This document shows positions 27,301-34,581 of a stretch of 64,000 nt of DNA, one piece after another. This DNA comes from Escherichia marmotae. Lineage in GTDB: Bacteria; Pseudomonadota; Gammaproteobacteria; Enterobacterales; Enterobacteriaceae. The stretch spans positions 62,001 through 126,000 of the forward strand of contig NZ_CP025980.1 in NCBI RefSeq assembly GCF_002900365.1. Reading direction: 5' to 3'. The translations under genes were made by a program, and so were the position numbers. The notes under the pieces were generated by a model. It did no database searches. It saw nothing but the letters and a program-made list of their open reading frames with translations, and was not told the origin of the DNA. Position 1 is the first letter of the stretch. Every line of letters starts with the position of its first letter.

Positions 27301-28691
27301 ATTCCGCACCCCGCTCCTCCGGACCGGCATCCGGAAAGGAAAACGCCGCGGCTCCGGCATCACTCTCCGGCTCCCCGGACGGCAGCACGAATACCGCATC
27401 CACCACTAAAATGTCGGCAACCTCACCGGCCGGCAACAGCACAACGGCTTCCGGTGCCCTGCAGAAACAGACCGCCGGCAATACGCATTCCGCGAACTCC
27501 GCCACTAATGCCGCGCCCGCCGGTAACGCTGCCGCCACCGCCCCTGACGCCCAGTCCGTCAATCCCGGCAATTCTTTCTTCCGCGGACGCTGGACCCTGA
27601 ACGTCCAGGACTCTGCTAATTCCGCACCCCGCTCCTCCGGACCGGCATCCGGAAAGGAAAACGCCGCGGCTCCGGCATCACTCTCCGGCTCCCCGGACGG
27701 CAGCACGAATACCGCATCCACCGCTAAAATGTCGGCACCCTCACCGGCCGGCAACAGCACAACGGCTTCCGGTGCCCTGCAGAAACAGACCGCCGGCAAT
27801 ACGCCTTCCGCGAACTCCGCCACTAATGCCGCGCCCGCCGGTAACGCTGCCGCCACCGCCCCTGACGCCCAGTCCGTCAATCCCGGCAATTCTTTCTTCC
27901 GCGGACGCTGGACCCTGAATGTCCAGGACTCTGCTAATTCCGCACCCCGCTCCTCCGGACCGGCATCCGGAAAGGAAAACGCCGCGGCTCCGGCATCACT
28001 CTCCGGCTCCCCGGACGGCAGCACGAATACCGCATCCACCACTAAAATGTCGGCAACCTCACCGGCCGGCAACAGCACAACGGCTTCCGGTGCCCTGCAG
28101 AAACAGACCGCCGGCAATACGCATTCCGCGAACTCCGCCACTAATGCCGCGCCCGCCGGTAACGCTGCCGCCACCGCCCCTGACGCCCAGTCCGTCAATC
28201 CCGGCAATTCTTTCTTCCGCGGACGCTGGACCCTGAATGTCCAGGACTCTGCTAATTCCGCACCCCGCACCTCCGGAGGTGCAACGAACATTCAGTCACA
28301 AAATTTAACTGGCTCAACTAATTCCACAACCAGTAGAAATGAGAGTAGTTGGTCTTCTGTATCGAATGAAGTCTCATCAACGATCAATAAATCTAATTCG
28401 GGGTCAAAAATACCACAACTTGATAGTACATTAATCAATGATGAACAACCTGTAAAAAAGGAGACTATTTATGAAGCATCAAAGAAAGTATCTGACTCAT
28501 TAAGCAGCCTTCTTTCATCTGTAGAAATAAACACAACAAATCAGAACACAAACACTCAAACAGCTAATAAAAATACTCCGTCCCCTTCGATAAGCAACGC
28601 TGAAAATAAATCGACAAACAATATTTACGAGGCTGCTAAAAACGTAACCTCAGCTTTATCTCAAGTTTTAAACAAAATAAACAAGGAATAA
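24366..28691 (+). CDS. ipaA: IpaA, vinculin-binding effector with giant repeat expansion
   Basis: A 1441-residue version of IpaA, an effector that binds vinculin and talin to reshape focal adhesions during entry; the S. flexneri protein is 633 residues. Residues 1-~390 follow the family (Spa15-binding N-terminus, NNDNRTYDNRVFDNRVFDNS). Residues ~395-1302 are eight complete and one partial 106-residue Ala/Ser/Asn/Pro-rich repeats, each with SFFRGRWTLNVQDSANSAPR. The C-terminus keeps two vinculin-binding helices (TIYEASKKVSDSLSSLLSS and NIYEAAKNVTSALSQVLNK, the latter at the very end). From memory S. flexneri has three such helices; the middle one is missing here. The frame is intact throughout. 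Confidence 0.95.
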   Translation: MQSINNTTPLSSLLPSNTSNIEHSDLKNKISDVTCSTSSPKETISASFKENFSTSFNKKSLDFLFSSSGKEAALRDIFLNSNNTYAKSEITEFSNVLYSLVHQNNLQFDNEPGLQKIVNQYSDLIIKDKLSKDSVFGPWSAKNKKAHALRQNIEHRLAQLAQKHTSGEALSLGQKLLNTEVSSFIKNDILGELKLNNDVLSSLNLDDLIDSQAKLAFDSLREHRRSTIENSGFGIGKLSRDLNTVAILPELLKKVFTDIANDIKEQHPTPSSQEPSASAPAPDEPDSGLKHDTNTPSQPVIHYHINNDNRTYDNRVFDNRVFDNSFHEVPTSETSSKPSQVNDPLYTGAHSNVPSTLADKVISVHPHSVSDATQTFSDNPELDRSSRSGKATSAALQKQNAGNTPSANSATNAAPAGNAAATAPDAQSVNPGNSFFRGRWTLNVQDSANSAPRSSGPASGKENAAAPASLSGSPDGSTNAASTTKMSATSPAGNSTTASGALQKQTAGNTPSANSATNAAPAGNAAATAPDAQSVNPGNSFFRGRWTLNVQDSANSAPRSSGPASGKENAAAPASLSGSPDGSTNAASTTKMSATSPAGNSTTASGALQKQTAGNTPSANSATNAAPAGNAAATAPDAQSVNPGNSFFRGRWTLNVQDSANSAPRSSGPASGKENAAAPASLSGSPDGSTNAASTTKMSATSPAGNSTTASGALQKQTAGNTPSANSATNAAPAGNAAATAPDAQSVNPGNSFFRGRWTLNVQDSANSAPRSSGPASGKENAAAPASLSGSPDGSTNTASTAKMSAPSPAGNSTTASGALQKQTAGNTPSANSATNAAPAGNAAATAPDAQSVNPGNSFFRGRWTLNVQDSANSAPRSSGPASGKENAAAPASLSGSPDGSTNTASTAKMSAPSPAGNSTTASGALQKQTAGNTPSANSATNAAPAGNAAATAPDAQSVNPGNSFFRGRWTLNVQDSANSAPRSSGPASGKENAAAPASLSGSPDGSTNTASTTKMSATSPAGNSTTASGALQKQTAGNTHSANSATNAAPAGNAAATAPDAQSVNPGNSFFRGRWTLNVQDSANSAPRSSGPASGKENAAAPASLSGSPDGSTNTASTAKMSAPSPAGNSTTASGALQKQTAGNTPSANSATNAAPAGNAAATAPDAQSVNPGNSFFRGRWTLNVQDSANSAPRSSGPASGKENAAAPASLSGSPDGSTNTASTTKMSATSPAGNSTTASGALQKQTAGNTHSANSATNAAPAGNAAATAPDAQSVNPGNSFFRGRWTLNVQDSANSAPRTSGGATNIQSQNLTGSTNSTTSRNESSWSSVSNEVSSTINKSNSGSKIPQLDSTLINDEQPVKKETIYEASKKVSDSLSSLLSSVEINTTNQNTNTQTANKNTPSPSISNAENKSTNNIYEAAKNVTSALSQVLNKINKE
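25548..28275 (+). repeat. Array of 318-bp in-frame tandem repeats in ipaA
   Basis: Eight full 318-bp units and a partial ninth, each beginning GCCCTGCAGAAACAG, differ by only a few bases. The array is strongly GC-rich while the rest of ipaA and its neighbours are AT-rich. Because 318 is divisible by 3 every unit keeps the reading frame. Variant positions (STNAAS/STNTAS, TTKMSAT/TAKMSAP, NTPS/NTHS) show that units 6-7 and 8-9 share a pattern, which points to duplication of a 636-bp pair. Confidence 0.97.
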
Positions 28692-28693
28692 CA

Positions 28694-28918
28694 ATGACAA
28701 AAGATAAAATCTTTTCAATAATTGCATTCTGTTATGGCATAAGTTACAAAAAACTATCTGAAGAAACGAAATTTATTGAGGACCTTTCTGCGGATTCACT
28801 TTCACTAATTGAAATGATAGATATGATTAATCTTGAATTCAACACAAAGATAAATGATTCCGCATTAGAACGTATTGTTACTATTGGAGATCTCATTTCC
28901 ATCGTTAACGATAAATAA
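28694..28918 (+). CDS. acp: Plasmid acyl carrier protein
   Basis: A 74-residue acyl carrier protein between ipaA and virB, as on pINV. The phosphopantetheine attachment site is Ser35 in SADSLSLIEM. The typical acidic helices are present. Its partner enzyme is not known from this window; on pINV its role in virulence has remained unclear. AAGGAATAAC, overlapping the ipaA stop, is the ribosome site. Confidence 0.94.
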   Translation: MTKDKIFSIIAFCYGISYKKLSEETKFIEDLSADSLSLIEMIDMINLEFNTKINDSALERIVTIGDLISIVNDK

Positions 28919-28944
28919 AATAATAACAACAAAAAACATCATAC

Positions 28945-28969
28945 GTGAGGCCATTAATCATGGCCTCAC
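28945..28969 (+). terminator. Hairpin after acp, end of the ipa operon
   Basis: A 10-bp perfect stem GTGAGGCCAT / ATGGCCTCAC with a 5-base loop lies 27 bases after acp. It lacks a T tract, so it may terminate poorly or act as an mRNA 3' end stabiliser between the ipa operon and virB. Confidence 0.6.
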
Positions 28970-29122
28970 AAATCTGCCATATTTATAGCAGAAAAATAAG
29001 CAAACAAACAAAGAGCTACAAAAATAACAAGAAAGCACATCTCCGTTGACTATTGTATATGCTCAAATAAAATCCCATTGCTATTTCGTTAAAACTTTAA
29101 TCCATGCGAATATAGGTGTAAT
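28970..29122 (+). promoter_or_regulatory. virB promoter region
   Basis: The AT-rich gap between the acp hairpin and virB. In Shigella the VirF-dependent, H-NS-repressed virB promoter lies here. I cannot place -35/-10 boxes securely by eye; AGGTG sits 5 bases before the virB ATG. Confidence 0.6.
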
Positions 29123-30049
29123 ATGACGGAGTTATGTAAAAACCTGTTAAGTATTAAGGAAGGTCAACAGAGAGAGTTCGCTCTTCATTCAGGAAATAAA
29201 GCTTCATTTATAAGAGTTAAGATTCCTCATGATAAAATTCAAGAGGTAACTTTTATTAACCAAAAAACTAACGTACGAGATCAGCATTCTTTAACAGAAG
29301 AGTCATTATCTGACATAATTAAAACGATAAAGTTTCAACAATTTTTCCCAGTGATAGGACGGGAGGTTGATGGAAAAATAGAAATACTTGATGGCACAAG
29401 GAGAAGAGCTTCTGCCATATATGCCGGCTCAGAATTGGAGGTTTTATATTCAAAGGACTATATTTCTACACTTGATGCCAGAAAATTAGCAAGTGAAATA
29501 CAAACAGCGAAAGAGCACAGCATTCGGGAGCTGGGTATAGGCCTTAATTTTCTGAAAGTATCAGGTTTATCTTATAAAGACATAGCTCAAAAGGAAAATT
29601 TATCTCGCGCCAAAGTCACAAGAGCATTTCAGGCTGCAAGCGTTCCACAAGAAATCATTGCTCTTTTCCCTATTGCATCGGAGCTTAATTTTAACGATTA
29701 TAAAATATTATTCGATTATTATAAAAGTTTAGAAAAATCTAACGAGTCTTTTAGTTCTGCACTTTCAAACCTAAAAGAAGAAATTAAAGGTATTAGTGTT
29801 GAACTACCTTCAGATGTATATAAAAAAGAAATACTTAACATAATAAAGAAAAACAAAAAGAAAAAAATTGATACATCTGTAACTGTAGATGCTCTATTTA
29901 TTTCTGAAGATAAAAGGACTTACATAAAAAGAAAAGAAAACAAAGTAAACAGAACATTAACATTTACCTTATCAAAAATAAACAAAAAGATTCAAAAAGA
30001 AATTGATGAAGCTATCAAGGAAATAGTTTCACGGAATCTATCAATTTGA
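29123..30049 (+). CDS. virB: VirB, ParB-like master activator of invasion genes
   Basis: A 308-residue protein of the ParB family that no longer partitions plasmids but counters H-NS at virulence promoters. The ParB CTP-binding box (DGTRRRASAIYAGS near 88-101) and the helix-turn-helix that reads parS-like sites (YKDIAQKENLSRAKVTRAFQAA near 150-172) are intact; the C-terminus is Lys-rich. Length is one residue from Shigella. It presumably acts on the palindrome at 17,234. Confidence 0.97.
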   Translation: MTELCKNLLSIKEGQQREFALHSGNKASFIRVKIPHDKIQEVTFINQKTNVRDQHSLTEESLSDIIKTIKFQQFFPVIGREVDGKIEILDGTRRRASAIYAGSELEVLYSKDYISTLDARKLASEIQTAKEHSIRELGIGLNFLKVSGLSYKDIAQKENLSRAKVTRAFQAASVPQEIIALFPIASELNFNDYKILFDYYKSLEKSNESFSSALSNLKEEIKGISVELPSDVYKKEILNIIKKNKKKKIDTSVTVDALFISEDKRTYIKRKENKVNRTLTFTLSKINKKIQKEIDEAIKEIVSRNLSI

Positions 30050-30060
30050 TTAACATAGGA

Positions 30061-30103
30061 GCGACTCACGGATAAACAGCCCCCCTGTTTATCCGTGAGT
30101 CGC
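30061..30103. terminator. Perfect 19-bp inverted repeat downstream of virB
   Basis: Two perfect 19-base arms, the left one starting GCGACTCACGG, flank a C5 loop, 11 bases past the virB stop codon. It would form a very stable hairpin. It could end virB transcription or could be an abutted pair of transposon ends, since a transposase fragment begins beside it. Confidence 0.5.
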
Positions 30104-30353
30104 ATAAAAATGAAAATCTGATGGCAATCCCCAAAGCACTGGATGAATGCAGTGCATCTGGTATTTTATTTAGAAAGATGGATCTTTTCCAAAATAGATG
30201 CGAGCTTACAATCCTCGGACAGTAAGGCAGAGAAACCAGTACTTCTGTGCCATAAAATGTAAACCAGTTAATCCACTGCCTCACAGATGAACGGGCACAG
30301 CAGAGCATTCTGGCGACGGAGATTACACCGTCCCTACGGTGCAGTATCAGCAT
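30066..30353 (-). pseudogene. IS630-type transposase remnant
   Basis: The first ~40 residues (LHRRDGVISVARMLCCARSSVRQWINWF) resemble the N-terminal helix-turn-helix of IS630-family transposases; after that the similarity is lost. There is no DDE domain in this frame or nearby. The ORF's end overlaps the inverted repeat after virB. Treated as decayed IS debris. Confidence 0.5.
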
Positions 30354-30717
30354 GGCAGTGAGCCTGCAGGCGTGATTATTGCCATGCGTTTTATATGGAT
30401 AGTTTTCTGTATCAGACGTCGTTCGCCAAGGGATATTGGTGCTATGCTCGGCATCGCTCAGTCCGGTTAGTGATTTGTGATGTTTAGCGATTGTTCAGAT
30501 CGCATAATCCGGCCTGAGCTCCCTTAAAATGCTCTATACACAATGAACCTCAAGACACTTGCTTCAGTATCTGGAAATTATCATTAATTCGGATACAACC
30601 TGCATCGCATAATCATCGGTCGTGACAAAATCAAGCATCTTCAATAATCACGGGGATAGTATTTTGCTGCCCATGGGAAGAACAGCTAAAAAGTATTTTA
30701 ATATTATAAAATGTTTA
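30354..30717. other. Non-coding stretch with IS-like debris
   Basis: No frame longer than about 60 codons with recognisable content is seen. Base composition drifts from mixed to AT-rich toward the IS66 insertion point at 30,726. The first part may continue the IS630 remnant, but I cannot align it by eye. Confidence 0.4.
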
Positions 30718-30755
30718 TATAAATAGTAAGCGGCTCGTCAGAACCGTATTGATAT

Positions 30756-32327
30756 TTACTGAGAGCTCAGATCAACTTTCCAGGGCAACAGATCGCGTAC
30801 CCGGTTTGCCGGCCAGTCCTGGATATGTTCAATGACGTAACGCAGCCACTTTTCTGGCTCCACATTGTTCAGACGGCATGTGCCGATCAGCGAGTACAAC
30901 ACCGCCGCATGTTCACCACCGCTGTCGGAACCCGCGAACATCCAGTTTTTCCGGCCTACGGCCACTCCCCGTAAGGCGTTCTCTGCGATGTTGTTGTCGA
31001 TTTCCACCCAGCCATTACTGCAGTACACGTTCAGTGCATCCCACTGTTTCAGCAGGTATGCGAACGCTTTTGCCGTATCTGAGTGACGCGACAGTGTTTT
31101 CATCTGTTGCTGTATCCAGTCATACAGTGACTGCATCAGTGGCGCGGCTCTGGCTTTTCTTGCCGCCAGACGCTGTTCTGCTGAACAGCCCCGGACCTCT
31201 GCCTCGATAGCATACAGTTCACCGATACGCTGCAGGGCTTCCGTGGTGATGTCGGTGGGCGCTCTTGCATGCACATCGTGGATTTTTCTCCGGGCATGAG
31301 CCATACACGCGGCTTCCGTTATTCTGCCGGATTCGTATAACGCCCGGTAACCACCGTAAGCATCGGCCTGAAGCACACCGCTGTAACCGGCCAGGTGATT
31401 TTGTGGATGGATACCTTTCCGGTCCGGACTGTACGCGAACCAGACCGCCGGGGGCATCTGTGAACCGGCGTTGCGGTCATCACGGACGTAGACCCACAGC
31501 CGGGCTGTCCGGGTTTTACCGCTGCCCGGCTCCTGGACCGGGACGGGGATATCATCGGCATGGACTTTACCGGGCATCAGCACATACTGGCGCAGGACGT
31601 CATACAGCGGCTCCAGCAGTTCAGCAACGGCACCGGTCCAGCGCCCCAGTGTGGCACGGCTCAGCTCCACTCCCTGACGACGGTATATTTCTGACTGGCG
31701 GTATAACGGCAGATGGTCTGCATATTTCCCGGTGACAACATGGGCCAGAAGCCCCGCTCCGGCATAACTGCGTGCAATGGGTTTTGAAGGTACTGGTGCC
31801 TGCACGATATGGTCGCACCGGCAACAGGCCAGTTTCGGACGTTGTGTTTCGATAACCTTAAAGGCGCTACTGATAAGCTCCAGTTGCTCTGACACATCAC
31901 ATCCCAGAGAACTGAGTTCACCACCACAGGCAGGACAGCATTCCTCTTCCGGCCGGATAACCCGGGTTTCACGGGGAAGTGAGGCCGGTAACGGTTTACG
32001 GGCTGAAGACTGGCGCAGGGCGGATGGCAGTACCGGGTCATATTGCTCACCCAGCGTTTCCGCCATTTCTTCCTGAAGTGCGCTGATTCGCTCCTGTGCT
32101 TCCTGTATCTGTCGTTCGGTTTTTGCGCGAAGTTTTTCTGAGCTTTTACCGAACTGCATGCGCTGCAGTTTTGCAACCAGCGCCTTCAGCCGGTTGATTT
32201 CGGAAGCATAAGCCGCCACCCGCTGTGAGAGCAGGCGGTTGTATTCAGCCATCTGGCGGATGGTGTCCTGTTGCGTCTGCAACAGTGCCCGCAGGCGGGC
32301 GTTCTCATGAGCAAGTGAGGTGTCCAT
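30756..32327 (-). CDS. tnpC: IS66-family TnpC transposase
   Basis: A 523-residue DDE transposase with an N-terminal leucine-zipper-like helix, a zinc-binding motif CCPACGGELSSLGCDV near residue 130, and catalytic acidic residues in HADDIPVP, QADAYGGY and NNIAENALRG. Intact; differs from copy 2 at a couple of residues (for example RAAPLM versus RGAPLM, MKTLSR versus TKTLSR). Confidence 0.94.
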   Translation of the reverse strand: MDTSLAHENARLRALLQTQQDTIRQMAEYNRLLSQRVAAYASEINRLKALVAKLQRMQFGKSSEKLRAKTERQIQEAQERISALQEEMAETLGEQYDPVLPSALRQSSARKPLPASLPRETRVIRPEEECCPACGGELSSLGCDVSEQLELISSAFKVIETQRPKLACCRCDHIVQAPVPSKPIARSYAGAGLLAHVVTGKYADHLPLYRQSEIYRRQGVELSRATLGRWTGAVAELLEPLYDVLRQYVLMPGKVHADDIPVPVQEPGSGKTRTARLWVYVRDDRNAGSQMPPAVWFAYSPDRKGIHPQNHLAGYSGVLQADAYGGYRALYESGRITEAACMAHARRKIHDVHARAPTDITTEALQRIGELYAIEAEVRGCSAEQRLAARKARAAPLMQSLYDWIQQQMKTLSRHSDTAKAFAYLLKQWDALNVYCSNGWVEIDNNIAENALRGVAVGRKNWMFAGSDSGGEHAAVLYSLIGTCRLNNVEPEKWLRYVIEHIQDWPANRVRDLLPWKVDLSSQ

Positions 32328-32346
32328 ATCCTCACTTTACAACGGG

Positions 32347-32694
32347 TTATATGCGGATTCCAGCGCGTTCCGTTCGTTTCGGGTGCTTCCAGTTGATACC
32401 TTCAGGAAGCATGGATAACTGAGCCGGAGTAAGGTGCACCTTGCCGTCACGGGTGACTGGCCAGACGAAGCGGCCCCGCTCCAGGCGTTTGGTGAAGAGG
32501 CACAGTCCGTCACTGTCAGCCCACAACACTTTTATCTGGTCACCCCGGCGTCCGCGGAAGATAAACAGGTGTCCGGAGAACGGGTCATCCTTCAGGACGT
32601 TCTGAACTTTTGATGCCAGGCCGTTAAAGCCATTCCGCATGTCGGTGATACCGGCAACCAGCCAGATACGCGAACCGGCAGGGAGAGATATCAT
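32347..32694 (-). CDS. tnpB: IS66-family TnpB accessory protein
   Basis: A 115-residue protein of the IS66 Orf2 family (SRIWLVAGITDMRNGFNGLA; FSGHLFIFRGRRGDQIKVL). It is required for transposition of IS66 elements, though its biochemical role is unsettled. Identical to copy 2. It overlaps the end of tnpA and lies 19 bases before tnpC. Confidence 0.94.
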   Translation of the reverse strand: MISLPAGSRIWLVAGITDMRNGFNGLASKVQNVLKDDPFSGHLFIFRGRRGDQIKVLWADSDGLCLFTKRLERGRFVWPVTRDGKVHLTPAQLSMLPEGINWKHPKRTERAGIRI

Positions 32695-33349
32695 CAGTGA
32701 CTGCTCCCTTTCATTTCACGGATAAGTGTCTGTAATAACGCCGGCGTCAGTTTACCTTTAAGCCTGAGAGTTCCGGCCGGCAGAACCAGCTCACAACACA
32801 GACTGTCGGACGGTGTATTTATCTGCTCTGGTTCCTGTGCGGGGGCCGGGATTTTATTATCCGGCTCCGGCGTTAACGTCACGGGAAGCAGTGCCGGCAT
32901 ATTTTTTCCGGAAGGCCGCAGGCCACCTTTCCGGTATTGATGGCGCCAGTTGAAGAGCAGGTTATCGTTGATTCCGTTTTCCCGGGCGATCTGCGCCACA
33001 CAGGCTCCGGGCTGCAGTGACTGCTCCACTAAGGCGATTTTAAACTCATAAGGGAAGTTGGGCCGCCGGGGTCGGATATAACGGTGCTTTCAGGACGTAC
33101 GACTGGTACCGTGGAAAATTGTCCGTAAAGGCAGGCATCAAGTTCCTGCTCCGACATGCCTGCGGGCAAAGGCCACGAAAGGCCAGCTCTCCGAAAGCGC
33201 ACGAACATACTACAAACTGTTGATTTTGGTACACCCAGGCGACGCCCGGCCACAACCCGGGGTAAATGTTCTTCAAAGTGAAGACGTAAAGCTTCAGTGA
33301 TCCAGGTCCGGTGTTTCATACGATAGTGTCCATTAAAAATGATGGACAT
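32694..33349 (-). pseudogene. tnpA: IS66-family TnpA, frameshifted by a 22-bp deletion
   Basis: In copy 2 this gene is one 225-codon frame. Here 22 bases are missing near 33,071, just after the codons for VRPESTVIS, so the 5' part runs into a wrong frame and the rest survives as a separate 111-codon frame (32694-33029). Transposition of this copy would need TnpA supplied by copy 2. Confidence 0.9.
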
Positions 33350-33488
33350 TATTTTTGTAGAGCCGGAGGAAACAGACCAGACGGTTTAAATGAGCCGGTT
33401 ACTATAAATATATCCATTTGAGTTGAAATTAATAATAGGATAGAAGGGTAGGTACTGTGTTGTGTGGTGTCTATTTTGTAGCTTCTAT

Positions 33489-33516
33489 TGCCCGCTTTTC
33501 TCTGGCGGGCTTTTTT
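33489..33516 (+). terminator. Intrinsic terminator
   Basis: GCCCGC / GCGGGC stem with a 9-base loop followed by six T. A textbook rho-independent terminator, but no gene on the plus strand directly upstream is left, so it is probably the tail of a gene removed by the IS66 or IS3 insertions. Confidence 0.75.
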
Positions 33517-33605
33517 AATGTATTTGGCACGTTCTACGATGCAGAATTAACACACTTCGTCATCACTTGCCTTACAGTGCCGTAATGTACTCACCCCTAT
33601 CCTGA

Positions 33606-34500
33606 TGACCTTACCCAGCAATAGTAGACACGCGGCTAAGTGAGTAAACTCTCGGTCAGAGATGACTCAAGTGTCAAAATAGTATCTACCAGCAAAAAGC
33701 CCCGTAAACGGCATTCACCTGAATTTCGCAGTGAAACCCTGAAGCCAGGGAGCACACGGCGGGTATATATACGTGGTGTAAGCAGCGGACAAGGTTAAGC
33801 ACACATCAGCAGTTCGGTCAGCGTTATGATAATGTTTTTCGTGGGGCTAAAACAACGTCACGGTGCCCCACGCCTGACAGATGAACTGCGTCCACTTCAA
33901 CGTAAAAGCCGTGGCAGCATGCCTGCGCCGCCAGGAGCAGAGGGCAAAAGCCACCTGGAAGCTCAGCCCGGTCAGTTACCGCGCACACGGCCGGCCTGTA
34001 TCAGAAAATCTGCTGGAGCAGGATGTCTACGCCTGTGGTCCGAACCAGAGGCGGGCGGGGGACATCACTTACTTACGCACAGATGAAAGCTGGCTGTACC
34101 TGGCAGTGGAAATTGACCTGTGGTCACGTGCGGTTACTGGCTGGTCGATGTCGCCGCGCATGATGTAACTCCCTACAGATGGCGCTGTGGCGGCGTAAGG
34201 CCCACCAGAACGTTATCGTTGACACGGACCTGGGAGGTCAGTACTGTTCAGCAGAGTATCAGACAGCAGCTGAAGCGGCATAGTCTGCGTGGAAAGCTTC
34301 TTTCATTCATTGGCTGAAAGTGGAATGTCTCCACGGAGAACACGTTACCCGTCAGGAAATAATGCGGGCAACGGTATTTAATTATATAGAGTCTGACTAC
34401 AATCGCTGGCGACGGCACAGTTGTTGTAGCGGTCTCAGTCCGGAACAATTAAAAAAACAAGAACCTCGCTTAGGCCTGTGCAATATTACGTGGACAGGCC
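33606..34500 (+). mobile_element. Degenerate IS3 remnant
   Basis: The left end TGACCTTACCCAGCAATAGT and the following leader match the start of the IS3 at 63,214. Pieces of OrfA (AAGCCCCGTAAACGGCATTC region) and of OrfB in several frames follow, including GDITYLRTDESWLYLAVEID and VFNYIESDYNRWRRHS, ending in CGCTTAGGCCTGTG close to the IS3 right end. Large parts of orfA/orfB are missing and frames shift repeatedly, so it cannot move by itself. Confidence 0.8.
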
Positions 34501-34581
34501 CTCTTCGGGATATGCCAGGAACGCTTTGCCATTACATATCAACAACAAAGTGCCTCTTATTCTTTTCAATTTTTTGTATTC

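Larger units (their letters stand above)
30726..33402 (-). mobile_element. IS66-family element, copy 1 (defective tnpA)
   Basis: A 2,677-bp element with terminal inverted repeats GTAAGCGGCTCGTCAGAACC at one end and GTAACCGGCTCATTTAAACC (read inward) at the other. It is flanked by a perfect 8-bp target duplication TATAAATA (30718-30725 and 33403-33410). It carries tnpC, tnpB and a broken tnpA. Compared with copy 2 (56,227-58,925) it lacks 22 bp inside tnpA and has a few substitutions. It is in inverted orientation relative to copy 2. Confidence 0.95.

Noticed and set aside
26011..28236. Repeated 105-codon Pro/Arg-rich plus-strand frames in the array
   Set aside because: Shadow of the repeat in another frame; each copy is stopped at the same place and ipaA frame is clearly the coding one.
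25548..28275. Possible CRISPR or other non-coding repeat array
   Set aside because: Units are 318 bp, contiguous without spacers and in frame with IpaA.
25484..28291. A 935-codon open frame antisense to the ipaA repeat array
   Set aside because: It exists because a GC-rich 318-bp unit, a multiple of three, is open in several frames; no ribosome site, no known domain, and it vanishes outside the array.
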